Positions 14,624-20,926 of a stretch of DNA of 20,926 nucleotides are shown here, piece after piece (position 1 is the first letter of the stretch; every line of letters begins with the position of its first letter). The notes below the pieces were generated by a model, which did no database searches, had not been told where the DNA came from, and saw nothing but the letters and a program-made list of their open reading frames with translations. The DNA is taken from positions 1-20,926 of the forward strand of contig CAZTLP010000022.1 of NCBI GenBank assembly GCA_964614345.1, read 5' to 3'. This DNA comes from AEGEAN-183 sp964614345. GTDB lineage: Bacteria > Pseudomonadota > Gammaproteobacteria > Magnimaribacterales > Magnimaribacteraceae. A program made the position numbers and the translations under genes.

Positions 14624-17455
14624 GTGGAAACTACTGATCTTTTAAATAAAACAAAACCTTCTGACTTTAAGATCTATGGAAGGCTTATTTCCTACGTATT
14701 ACCTTATTATCCTCAGTTCATAATAAGTATCTTAGGGTTTGCTATTTTTGCAGGTTCGCAAGTAGCGTTTGCTGAATGGTTAAAACGTGTTATTGATTAC
14801 GTAGATAACCCGTATGACGATTTTAGATTGGTATGGCCTATATTACTGATTTTAATAGCTCTAATTAGAGGGATAAGTTTTTTTGTAGGTAATTACCTTT
14901 TGGCTTCTATCTCTAATAGATTGGTTCATGAATTAAGAACAGATCTTTTTAATAAGATACCTGTTTTACCAAGTTCTTTTTTTGATACTAGAAGCTCAGG
15001 CCATCTAGTTTCTCGTATTACTTTTAATGTCATGCAAGTTACAGGTGCAGCGACTAATGCTTTAAAAATTCTCATAAGGGAAGGGCTTCTAGTAATTGGA
15101 CTAGTAACTTACCTAATGCTTTTAAATTTTAAGTTAGCATCAATATTCTTCATTGCTGCACCCTTTATAGCTGTTGTAGTTGGCTATGCCGGAAGGAGGT
15201 TAAGGAAAATAAGTAACCAAATCCAAACTGCCATGGGAGATGTAACCCATGTAGCATCAGAAACTATAAGTGCTTATAAGGAGGTCAAGGCCTTTGGAGG
15301 AGAAGAATATGAAGTTAATAGGTTCTTTAGAGCTAGTGATAATAATAGGATGCAGAATCTTAAACTTGAAGCAACCAACGCACTTGCTTCTCCTTTAATT
15401 CAGTTTTTAGTTTCAGCTGCATTGGCGTTGATAACTTGGTTAGCTCTTGACCCTACTGTTTTGGAAGCAATGAGCCCCGGTGGATTTGTAGCATTCTTTG
15501 GAGCGGCAGGCATGTTAGCAAAACCAGTAAGACAACTGTCAGAAATAAATAGTCAAATTCAGAAAGGACTAGCTGCAGCAAGTGATATTTTTGAACAGCT
15601 TGATGAAGAACCAGAAAAAAATGAAGGTACATATGAGAATGATAAGATTAAAGGACTCATAGAATTTAAAGATTTATCGTTTTCATATAACTTTGATTCA
15701 TCAGAGGTTCTTAAAAACATTAACCTTATTATTAGTCCAGGAGAAACCGTAGCATTTGTAGGTAAATCTGGAGCTGGTAAAACAACTTTGGTTAGTCTTA
15801 TTCCTCGATTTTATGGAGATTTTACTGGTAGCTTAACTATTGATGGAATAGACCTAGAGGAATATGAAATAAATAATCTTAGATCACATATTTCATTGGT
15901 CGGACAGAATATTACTTTATTTAATGACACCATCAATAAAAATATAAGCTATGGATCTATAAGTGAAGATTTTGATTTAATACAGTCGGCTTCAAAGAAA
16001 GCCCATGCAGATGAATTTATTAAAGCATTACCTGATGGATATGAGACTGTAGTAGGTGATGATGGTGTTTTATTATCCGGCGGTCAAAGACAAAGGATTG
16101 CTATAGCAAGAGCTATTTTAAAAGACTCTCCCATCCTAATTCTTGATGAAGCTACCTCTGCTTTAGATTCAGAATCAGAAGAATACATTCAAGATGCAAT
16201 GTCTGAACTTACTAAAGGCCGTACTACTTTAGTTGTAGCTCATAGATTATCTACTATTGAAAGTGCAGATAAAATAGTGGTGTTAGACGATGGAAAGATT
16301 GTAGAGCAAGGAACACACAAGGAACTTCTAAAGAAAGGGAAACATTATGCAAATCTGCATGCCAAACAGTTCAAGGATGATTCAGTTCCACAAGAAGACA
16401 AGGCAGTTAAAGAATTTGAAGACTACGATTTGTCTAGCTTACCTCCTTCAAAAGACCATACACCTTATCTTGAAAAAGCTTGGTATAAAAAAAGTCTCTG
16501 GTTATGGTTTCTCTGGCCTTTTTCTATTATTACGAAACAAATTTCAAAAAGAAGGTTAACTAAATTCTTAGAAGGAAATATGACAACTTGGAGTACTGAT
16601 ATTCCACTCATAGTAGTAGGCAACATTGTGGCAGGTGGAACAGGTAAAACCCCCTTTGTTATTTGGCTAACTAAGAAACTATCTGAATTGGGCTATAAAC
16701 CAGGTGTTATAAGTAGAGGGTATGGTGGTAGGGCAAAAAAATATCCCTTAATTGTCAATGATTCTACTAGAGCTAGGATATCTGGAGATGAACCAAGGTT
16801 AATCTTTCAAAATACAAATGTACCGGTTTACGTTTCTCCCAACAGAGTAGAAGCAGCAAAACAAATGATAGAAGAAACGGATTGTAATGTAATTATCAGT
16901 GACGATGGCCTTCAACATTATCAGCTTGGAAGAGATATAGAAATTGTTATCTTTGATGGCTATAGAGGAATAGGAAATAACTTATGTTTACCGGCTGGTC
17001 CTTTAAGAGAACCAATTGAAAGAATTGAGTCAGTAGATTTTATTATCAGCTCCAGCAGTTCTTTAAGCAAAGAAGGCATATCAGAAAATGCCATTATGAA
17101 ATTTAAACCAACAGAATGGGTTAGACTTTCTGATCAAAAGAAGATCGCTTTAGATGCTTGGCCATTAGGTAAGGTAATTCATGGTGTAGCCGGCATAGGT
17201 AATCCCTCCAAATTCTTTACAACTTTAAAAGAACTTGGCTTTAAGGTTATAGAGCACTCGTTTCCTGATCATTATCAATTTACAGAAGACGATTTTAGTT
17301 TTTCAGAGCAGCTTCCTATAGTCATGACAGAGAAAGACGCAGCTCGATGTCATAAAATAGATATAAAGAATATCTGGGTTTTAAAAATTGAGGCAGATTT
17401 ACCTGATAATTTTGCTATTGAGTTATTAAATAAAATTAAAAAAGAAGATGAGTAA
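14624..17455 (+). CDS. msbA-lpxK: Fused lipid A flippase (MsbA) and tetraacyldisaccharide 4'-kinase (LpxK)
   Basis: One uninterrupted 943-codon frame joins two lipid A proteins. Residues 1-580 are MsbA: membrane domain to about 320, then the nucleotide-binding domain with Walker A GKSGAGKTT (380-388), signature LSGGQ (484-488), Walker B ILILDE (504-509) and switch H540. A polar, acidic linker spans about 581-613. Residues 614-943 are LpxK: the membrane-anchoring helix at 615-642 (LEKAWYKK then LWLWFLWPF), P-loop GNIVAGGTGKTP (666-677), VISRGYGG (695-702), DDGLQHY (760-766), FPDHYQF (880-886) and MTEKDAARC (901-909). LpxK phosphorylates the 4' position of the lipid A precursor; MsbA flips core-lipid A across the inner membrane. 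Start is GTG 14624, with AGGTAA upstream. All expected motifs of both halves remain, so both activities are probably intact. Two separate proteins would normally be encoded. Confidence 0.93.
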   Translation: METTDLLNKTKPSDFKIYGRLISYVLPYYPQFIISILGFAIFAGSQVAFAEWLKRVIDYVDNPYDDFRLVWPILLILIALIRGISFFVGNYLLASISNRLVHELRTDLFNKIPVLPSSFFDTRSSGHLVSRITFNVMQVTGAATNALKILIREGLLVIGLVTYLMLLNFKLASIFFIAAPFIAVVVGYAGRRLRKISNQIQTAMGDVTHVASETISAYKEVKAFGGEEYEVNRFFRASDNNRMQNLKLEATNALASPLIQFLVSAALALITWLALDPTVLEAMSPGGFVAFFGAAGMLAKPVRQLSEINSQIQKGLAAASDIFEQLDEEPEKNEGTYENDKIKGLIEFKDLSFSYNFDSSEVLKNINLIISPGETVAFVGKSGAGKTTLVSLIPRFYGDFTGSLTIDGIDLEEYEINNLRSHISLVGQNITLFNDTINKNISYGSISEDFDLIQSASKKAHADEFIKALPDGYETVVGDDGVLLSGGQRQRIAIARAILKDSPILILDEATSALDSESEEYIQDAMSELTKGRTTLVVAHRLSTIESADKIVVLDDGKIVEQGTHKELLKKGKHYANLHAKQFKDDSVPQEDKAVKEFEDYDLSSLPPSKDHTPYLEKAWYKKSLWLWFLWPFSIITKQISKRRLTKFLEGNMTTWSTDIPLIVVGNIVAGGTGKTPFVIWLTKKLSELGYKPGVISRGYGGRAKKYPLIVNDSTRARISGDEPRLIFQNTNVPVYVSPNRVEAAKQMIEETDCNVIISDDGLQHYQLGRDIEIVIFDGYRGIGNNLCLPAGPLREPIERIESVDFIISSSSSLSKEGISENAIMKFKPTEWVRLSDQKKIALDAWPLGKVIHGVAGIGNPSKFFTTLKELGFKVIEHSFPDHYQFTEDDFSFSEQLPIVMTEKDAARCHKIDIKNIWVLKIEADLPDNFAIELLNKIKKEDE

Positions 17456-17633
17456 GATAGATCCGAAGTTAATGGAAATTCTTGTTTGCCCTCTGTCCAA
17501 AAAAACTTTAATACAAAAAGGGGATGAGTTAGTTTGTTATGAAAGCGGAGTAGCTTATCCAATAAAAGATGGTATTCCAATAATGCTACCTGAAGAGGCA
17601 AGAAAGCTCAGAAAAGACGAATTAAAAGAATAA
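17448..17633 (+). CDS. Trm112-family small zinc-ribbon-like protein (YcaR type)
   Basis: This 61-residue protein matches the bacterial Trm112/YcaR family: MEILVCPLSKKTL near the start, then ELVCYESGVAYPIKDGIPIML (27-47), the conserved strand-turn 'hAaPhrdGIPhhL'. The family includes partners that stabilise methyltransferases in other organisms; the job of the proteobacterial member is not settled. The CPxC knuckle reads CPLS here, so only C14 and C29 remain, and stable zinc binding is doubtful. It overlaps the end of the lpxK part by 8 bases and its stop shares one base with the kdsB start (TAATG). The position between lpxK and kdsB is the one this gene has in many gammaproteobacteria, which supports the call despite its size. 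Confidence 0.88.
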   Translation: MSKIDPKLMEILVCPLSKKTLIQKGDELVCYESGVAYPIKDGIPIMLPEEARKLRKDELKE

Positions 17634-18361
17634 TGTCTTTTATTGTAATTATTCCTGCAAGATATTCATCAAGAAGATTGCCCGGGAAACCTTTGATTGA
17701 TATTGGCGGTAAACCAATGATTCAGAGGGTTTATGAAGTAGCTAGAAAGAGTAAGGCCGATGAAGTTTATATAGCAACAGACCATAACGATATCATAAGC
17801 TGTTGTGAATCGTTTGGAGCCAAAGCAGTAATGACTAATAGCCAACACCCTTCAGGAACAGATAGAATTGCTGAAACTTCAGAATTATTAAATCTTTCGG
17901 CAGATACAGTTGTAATAAATGTTCAGGGTGATGAGCCTTTTTTACATTTCTCGGATATAGATAATCTTGCTAAATTTTTCATTGAGGAAAGAAAGTTTGA
18001 TCTTTGTACTCTTTATTCAGATTTTACTAGTCAGCAGGATATAAGTGATCCTAACTTAGTTAAACTGTGGTTAGATAAAGAAAATACAGTAAAGGCTTTT
18101 TCAAGAACAGAGAATTATATAGAGGATAATCAATTTTTAAGGGCTTTACACATAGGCATTTATATATACAAAGTAAAATTCATAAAACAATTTGTAAATT
18201 GGAAGCAAAGCAAGAATGAGAAAAAAGAGAATCTGGAACAGCTTAGAGCTCTTGATAAAAGAAGAAAAATAGGCGCCATTAAATCTTTATCTAATGATCA
18301 CATAGGTATAGATACGCAAGAAGATTTAAATAAAGCTAGAAAGCTAGATTTAAATGGTTGA
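17633..18361 (+). CDS. kdsB: 3-deoxy-manno-octulosonate cytidylyltransferase (CMP-Kdo synthetase)
   Basis: KdsB joins CTP and Kdo to CMP-Kdo, the donor that WaaA uses to build the LPS inner core; it works in the cytosol. The 242 residues match the family length. Nucleotide-binding IPARYSSRRLPGKPL (7-21) is diagnostic, followed by IGGKPMIQRVYE (24-35), ATDH (48-51), SGTDRIAE (74-81) and the metal-site NVQGDEPF (96-103, D100). The C-terminal half keeps HIGIYIYK and the LEQLRALD segment (about 202-209). Its ATG overlaps the preceding stop by one base and murB overlaps its last 8 bases, so it is embedded in the envelope operon. No unusual residue changes were seen. Confidence 0.96.
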   Translation: MSFIVIIPARYSSRRLPGKPLIDIGGKPMIQRVYEVARKSKADEVYIATDHNDIISCCESFGAKAVMTNSQHPSGTDRIAETSELLNLSADTVVINVQGDEPFLHFSDIDNLAKFFIEERKFDLCTLYSDFTSQQDISDPNLVKLWLDKENTVKAFSRTENYIEDNQFLRALHIGIYIYKVKFIKQFVNWKQSKNEKKENLEQLRALDKRRKIGAIKSLSNDHIGIDTQEDLNKARKLDLNG

Positions 18362-19364
18362 TATAAAACAAAACTATTCCTTAGAAGAGCTTAATAGTTT
18401 TGGATTTAATTATTCAGCTGAATTTTTTTGTGAGGGAAAGACAGTTGAAGAGTGCCATGAATTTATTGATTTTTGTTTAAAAAAGAATAAGCCGCTCAAG
18501 TTTTTTGGAGAAGGTACTAATATAGTTCTAACTAAAAATATCGAAGGAGGGGTGTTGAAAGTTTCAATACCAGGAAGGATCAAAGAAGAGAATATTGTTA
18601 ATTTTGGTGCCGGAGAGAATTGGAATGAAGTCGTCTTATGGTCCTTAGAAAATCAATTATTTGGTTTAGAAAATTTAGTTTTGATACCTGGAACTGTAGG
18701 GGCAGCTCCTATACAAAATATAGGAGCATATGGAGAAGAAATTAGTACTAAATTAGTTTCTCTTGAAGCGATCAATATAAAAACAAATGAACTAATTTCT
18801 ATGAGTAATGCAGAATGTAAGTTTAGTTATAGAGACAGTATTTTTAAGTTAGAAAGTAATAATTTTTTAGTGTCCTCCATAAAACTTGAACTTACGAAGG
18901 AGCCTAAAACTAATACAAGCTATAAGTCATTAAATAATTATCTAATTAAAGATGATATTGATCCTGCTTATGCAACACCTTTTCAGGTTTGCAGAGCAGT
19001 TGCTTCAATTAGAAATCAAATATTACCTCACTTCAGGGATGAACCTAATGTAGGTAGTTTTTTTAAAAACTTAACTATAAATGAACAAAACTTAAATGAA
19101 TTGAATAAGAAGGTATCTGGTCTTCCTTATTACAAAAATGCAGATGGGTTAACTTATAAAGTTCCTGTAGCTTTTCTTATCGAAAATGCCGGATGGAAAG
19201 GTCATCAACAAGGTAATGTAAGAGTTTCTGAAAAACATGCTTTGGTATTAGTTGCAGACAAAGGTGCAACTAGTGATGAATTATTAAGTCTGTCATCATC
19301 AATTACGGAAGATATTTATAAGAAAACCCAAGTTAAATTAGAAATTGAGCCTGAGGTTATTTAA
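18354..19364 (+). CDS. murB: UDP-N-acetylenolpyruvoylglucosamine reductase
   Basis: MurB is the FAD- and NADPH-dependent enzyme that reduces UDP-GlcNAc-enolpyruvate to UDP-MurNAc in cytosolic peptidoglycan synthesis. The 336-residue length and the order of motifs fit the type I (Escherichia-like) enzyme: NSFGF (14-18), GEGTN (52-56) and IPGTVGAAPIQNIGAYG (111-127) for FAD, SYRDS (158-162, R160 at the substrate), GSFFKN (234-239, S235 the predicted proton donor), IENAGWKGH (276-284), and the closing LEIEPEVI (329-336) with the conserved glutamate E332. It starts 8 bases inside kdsB and its stop directly abuts the next GTG start. Its place after kdsB recalls the kdsB-murB neighbourhood in Pseudomonas. 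Confidence 0.96.
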   Translation: MVDIKQNYSLEELNSFGFNYSAEFFCEGKTVEECHEFIDFCLKKNKPLKFFGEGTNIVLTKNIEGGVLKVSIPGRIKEENIVNFGAGENWNEVVLWSLENQLFGLENLVLIPGTVGAAPIQNIGAYGEEISTKLVSLEAINIKTNELISMSNAECKFSYRDSIFKLESNNFLVSSIKLELTKEPKTNTSYKSLNNYLIKDDIDPAYATPFQVCRAVASIRNQILPHFRDEPNVGSFFKNLTINEQNLNELNKKVSGLPYYKNADGLTYKVPVAFLIENAGWKGHQQGNVRVSEKHALVLVADKGATSDELLSLSSSITEDIYKKTQVKLEIEPEVI

Positions 19365-19982
19365 GTGTCAATTTTTTTGACAGTTGCCTTACTTCATTTC
19401 TTTGCAGTTGCAAGTCCAGGTCCTGACTTTGTATTAGTTAGTCAACAAAGCTTTAGATACGGAAGAATGGTAGCTATTTGGACAAGTGGTGGGATAGCTT
19501 TAGGAATATTATTTCACGTTGCAATATCTCTTACTGGCCTAAGCTTATTATTACAAAGCCAACCTGATCTATTCTGGTATCTAAAACTAGCAGCATCTTT
19601 ATATATAGGTTATTTAGGGTTTGTCTCTTTAATTTCGAAAGAGTCAGTTGACTTACAGAAAGTCTCTATGGAAAAAGGGGATAGGTATTTAAAATCTATT
19701 AGCAAAGGGTTTCTTATAAATGCCCTTAATCCTAAGGCTTTCATTTTCTTTATCACTGTATTTACTTTAGTTATAAATGAAGATACAGGGTTATTTATCA
19801 AGGGACTTTTAGGAATTTATATGTCGTTAGCTACATTTATTTGGTTTACCTTTGTAAGCATTCTTTTAACTAATCAGATAGCCACAGAGAGATTTAAAAT
19901 AGCAATTCCTTGGTTGGAAAAAATTACAGGCTTATTCTTGATAGTATTAGCTATTCAGATAATTCTTTTAGAAAGCTTTTAG
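19365..19982 (+). CDS. LysE/RhtB-family amino-acid exporter
   Basis: This 205-residue inner-membrane protein has the LysE/RhtB layout of about six membrane helices. The N-terminal ASPGPDFVLVSQQSFRYGR (16-34) carries the diagnostic SPGPD motif followed by the basic cytoplasmic loop. INALNPKAFIFFITVF (118-133) is the second conserved helix, with the 'NPKA' motif of the family. Members export amino acids or homoserine-lactone-like compounds driven by proton exchange; the substrate is not evident. It starts with GTG directly after the murB TAA with zero spacing, so it is probably coupled to murB translation. It is followed 15 bases later by the DUF1285 gene. The function does not obviously belong with LPS synthesis. 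Confidence 0.9.
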   Translation: MSIFLTVALLHFFAVASPGPDFVLVSQQSFRYGRMVAIWTSGGIALGILFHVAISLTGLSLLLQSQPDLFWYLKLAASLYIGYLGFVSLISKESVDLQKVSMEKGDRYLKSISKGFLINALNPKAFIFFITVFTLVINEDTGLFIKGLLGIYMSLATFIWFTFVSILLTNQIATERFKIAIPWLEKITGLFLIVLAIQIILLESF

Positions 19983-19997
19983 TATTTAAAGGTTTGA

Positions 19998-20567
19998 ATG
20001 AATACAACTAATCCTGGTTCTATACTTAAACAAATCTCCAAATACAAAGATGAGACTTTACCTCCTGTCCATTTATGGAATCCACCTTTATGTGAGAATG
20101 TAGAAATGCGTATTGACAGAGAGGGAAGGTGGTTTTTCATGAACTCACCTATCGGACGAAAAAGGATGGTAAAACTTTTTAGTAAAGTTTTAAGACTTGA
20201 TGATGATGGCGAATACTATTTAGTAACTCCTGTTGAAAAGATTAGAATTGAAGTAGAAGAAAGACCTTTTTTAATAATTGATTATCAAGTAACAACCGAA
20301 AATAAACGACAGTTAATAAGTTTTGAAACCAATACAGGTGATATGTTCTTGTTAGATAAAGAACATCCCATTACAGTATCTACAAATCCTAAAACAGGTG
20401 AACCAAAGCCATACATATTAGTTAGGTCTAATCTAGAAGGAATAATATCTCGAAATATTTACTACAAGTTAGTAGAACTGTCTGATATTAAGAAAGAGAA
20501 TAACGAGAATATTTTTCTTTTAAAAAGCAATAACCAAACTTTTGAAATAGGACGTCTACAAATTTAA
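19998..20567 (+). CDS. DUF1285 domain-containing protein
   Basis: This 189-residue protein matches the DUF1285 family, common in proteobacteria and of unknown function. The N-terminal half has the family pattern PPVHLWNPPLCENVEMRIDREGRWFFMNSPIGRKRMVKLF, in which LWNPP (26-30), the strand 'MRIDREGRWFF' and the 'PIGR' turn stand out. 'VLRLDDDGEYYLVTPVEKIRIEVEERPFLI' then forms the repeated beta-strand core. There are no membrane segments, signal peptide or catalytic motif that I recognise. AAAGG lies about 7 bases before the ATG. It is the last gene of the envelope operon and its stop lies 23 bases before the bidirectional terminator hairpin. What it does cannot be said from sequence. Confidence 0.9.
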   Translation: MNTTNPGSILKQISKYKDETLPPVHLWNPPLCENVEMRIDREGRWFFMNSPIGRKRMVKLFSKVLRLDDDGEYYLVTPVEKIRIEVEERPFLIIDYQVTTENKRQLISFETNTGDMFLLDKEHPITVSTNPKTGEPKPYILVRSNLEGIISRNIYYKLVELSDIKKENNENIFLLKSNNQTFEIGRLQI

Positions 20568-20585
20568 TTCATATAATTTAGACAT

Positions 20586-20611
20586 AAAAAAACAGAGCCG
20601 AGGCTCTGTTT
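20586..20611. terminator. Bidirectional rho-independent terminator
   Basis: The 8-bp stem AACAGAGC (20591-20598) / GCTCTGTT (20603-20610) closes a CGAG loop. On the minus strand it is followed by seven Ts (complement of A20586-A20592), an excellent terminator for a transcript coming from the right. On the plus strand the tail is TTTAGTT, a weaker terminator for the DUF1285 operon. Confidence 0.85.
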
Positions 20612-20800
20612 AGTTCGAGTTCGAAAGTGTCTAAGTTTGAGTCTTTTTTCTTAGCTCCTTGATAAATTTCTCTTTTTATCTTGGTGGTCTAAAAGTTTTT
20701 TTTGCTAGCTTTTACTTTTAGAGCTTTTCGCCTTTCGTTCTCTAACCTTTTTAATTCTCCTTTTCTCGTCTCGAGTTGGTTCCAGGTCGATTAAATTGGT
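20586..20800 (-). ncRNA. Candidate minus-strand small RNA of unknown family
   Basis: About 200 bases lie between a plausible minus-strand promoter (20807-20834) and a strong minus-strand terminator (20586-20611). No frame has an ATG, GTG or TTG start with a credible protein; the frames give only short lysine/arginine-rich runs broken by stops. Possible structure: CTCG-AGA-CGAG (about 20762-20772), and an 8-bp inverted repeat CTAAAAGT/ACTTTTAG with a 17-base A-rich loop (20689-20721). I recognise no known RNA family. It might instead be the 3' UTR of a minus-strand gene beyond the right edge, since an open Lys-rich frame runs in from there, but the promoter-like site argues for an independent transcript. 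Ends are approximate. Confidence 0.4.
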
Positions 20801-20806
20801 CTAGTG

Positions 20807-20834
20807 ATATTACTCTTATAGGAAAAAAATACAA
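20807..20834 (-). promoter_or_regulatory. Putative sigma-70 promoter for the minus-strand small RNA
   Basis: Read on the minus strand, TTGTAT (20834-20829) and TAATAT (20812-20807) are spaced by 16 bases, close to the TTGACA/TATAAT consensus. A second possible -10, TATAAG (20820-20815), overlaps the spacer. Phased A-tracts lie immediately upstream. Predicted start is near 20800. Confidence 0.45.
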
Positions 20835-20838
20835 CCCC

Positions 20839-20878
20839 TTTTTTAACTTTTTTTTAAGTTTTTTTTGACCCTTTTTTT
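20839..20878 (-). promoter_or_regulatory. Phased A-tracts upstream of the putative promoter
   Basis: Four T-tracts on the plus strand (A-tracts on the minus strand) of 6, 8, 8 and 7 bases lie at 20839-20844, 20848-20855, 20859-20866 and 20872-20878. Their centres are about 10, 11 and 12.5 bases apart, near one helical turn. This makes curved DNA likely and resembles the upstream elements of strong stable-RNA promoters. Confidence 0.5.
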
Positions 20879-20926
20879 ACCTGAGTTTTTCTTATATTTC
20901 CTACATATTTGGATAGTTTGGACCAC

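Noticed and set aside
16347..16559. A 70-codon plus-strand frame within the MsbA-LpxK linker region
   Set aside because: It lies out of frame inside the fusion gene and shows no domain signal, so it is a shadow of the real frame.
16430..16582. A separate lpxK start inside the fusion (TTG at 16430 or ATG at 16580)
   Set aside because: The ATG would remove the LpxK membrane helix, and the TTG has no convincing ribosome site. The frame is continuous from MsbA.
20697..20926. Lysine/arginine-rich minus-strand frames near the right end as small proteins
   Set aside because: None has a start codon with a ribosome site, and all three frames give similar basic runs because the strand is A-rich. A gene tail entering from beyond the window cannot be ruled out but is not supported.
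1..20926. Mobile elements, CRISPR arrays, defence islands or prophage genes
   Set aside because: No transposase, integrase, terminal inverted repeats, regularly spaced repeats or defence-type domains were seen. The tRNA-Ser gene has no nearby integrase or duplicated 3' end suggesting an attachment site.

Overview
The window looks like a piece of chromosome from an AT-rich gammaproteobacterium with a streamlined genome. Genes are close together or overlap by 1 to 8 bases, intergenic gaps are short, and codons favour A and T. The lipopolysaccharide (LPS) and lipoprotein-export genes (waaC, lolC, lolD, msbA, lpxK, kdsB) together with DUF1285 point to a Gram-negative gammaproteobacterium. The order lolC-lolD...lpxK-Trm112-kdsB...murB resembles that of Pseudomonas relatives. 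An uncultured marine lineage of the SAR86 type fits best, but that is an inference from style and content, not a proven assignment. I see no insertion sequence, prophage, integrase, CRISPR array or rRNA.

Layout. (1) 1-2692, plus strand: a tightly spaced catabolic-looking operon with the tail of an SCP2-like/alkyl-sulfatase-type protein, a crotonase-family enzyme lacking both usual catalytic glutamates, a fold-type I aminotransferase and a glutathione S-transferase. It converges on a minus-strand amidohydrolase (2711-3871). (2) 4054-4145: tRNA-Ser(UGA). Its 3' end is also used, on the other strand, to encode the last codons and stop of waaC. (3) 4133-6390, minus strand: a three-gene operon transcribed FrnE/DsbA-like protein, then 2OG-Fe(II) oxygenase, then WaaC heptosyltransferase. 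(4) 6438-7019, plus strand: a LOG-family phosphoribohydrolase, followed by a gene-free stretch with a candidate structured RNA and a strong terminator (to 7350), then thpR on the minus strand. (5) 7983-12694, plus strand: trpS, an MFS transporter, a DECR-type SDR and an aldehyde dehydrogenase. (6) 12722-20567, plus strand: a cell-envelope operon of lolC, lolD, a fused msbA-lpxK gene, Trm112 family, kdsB, murB, a LysE-type exporter and DUF1285. (7) 20568-20926: a terminator, a candidate minus-strand small RNA with its own promoter, and phased A-tracts.

How the genes work together. LpxK completes the lipid A precursor by 4'-phosphorylation, KdsB activates Kdo, WaaC adds the first heptose, MsbA flips the lipid A-core, LolCD releases lipoproteins to LolA, and MurB makes UDP-MurNAc for peptidoglycan. 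The window therefore covers several steps of envelope construction. The clearest oddity is the in-frame fusion of the flippase MsbA to the kinase LpxK in one 943-residue protein. Next in interest are the two unassigned structured RNA candidates, the glutamate-less crotonase, and the 2OG oxygenase embedded in the heptosyltransferase operon.
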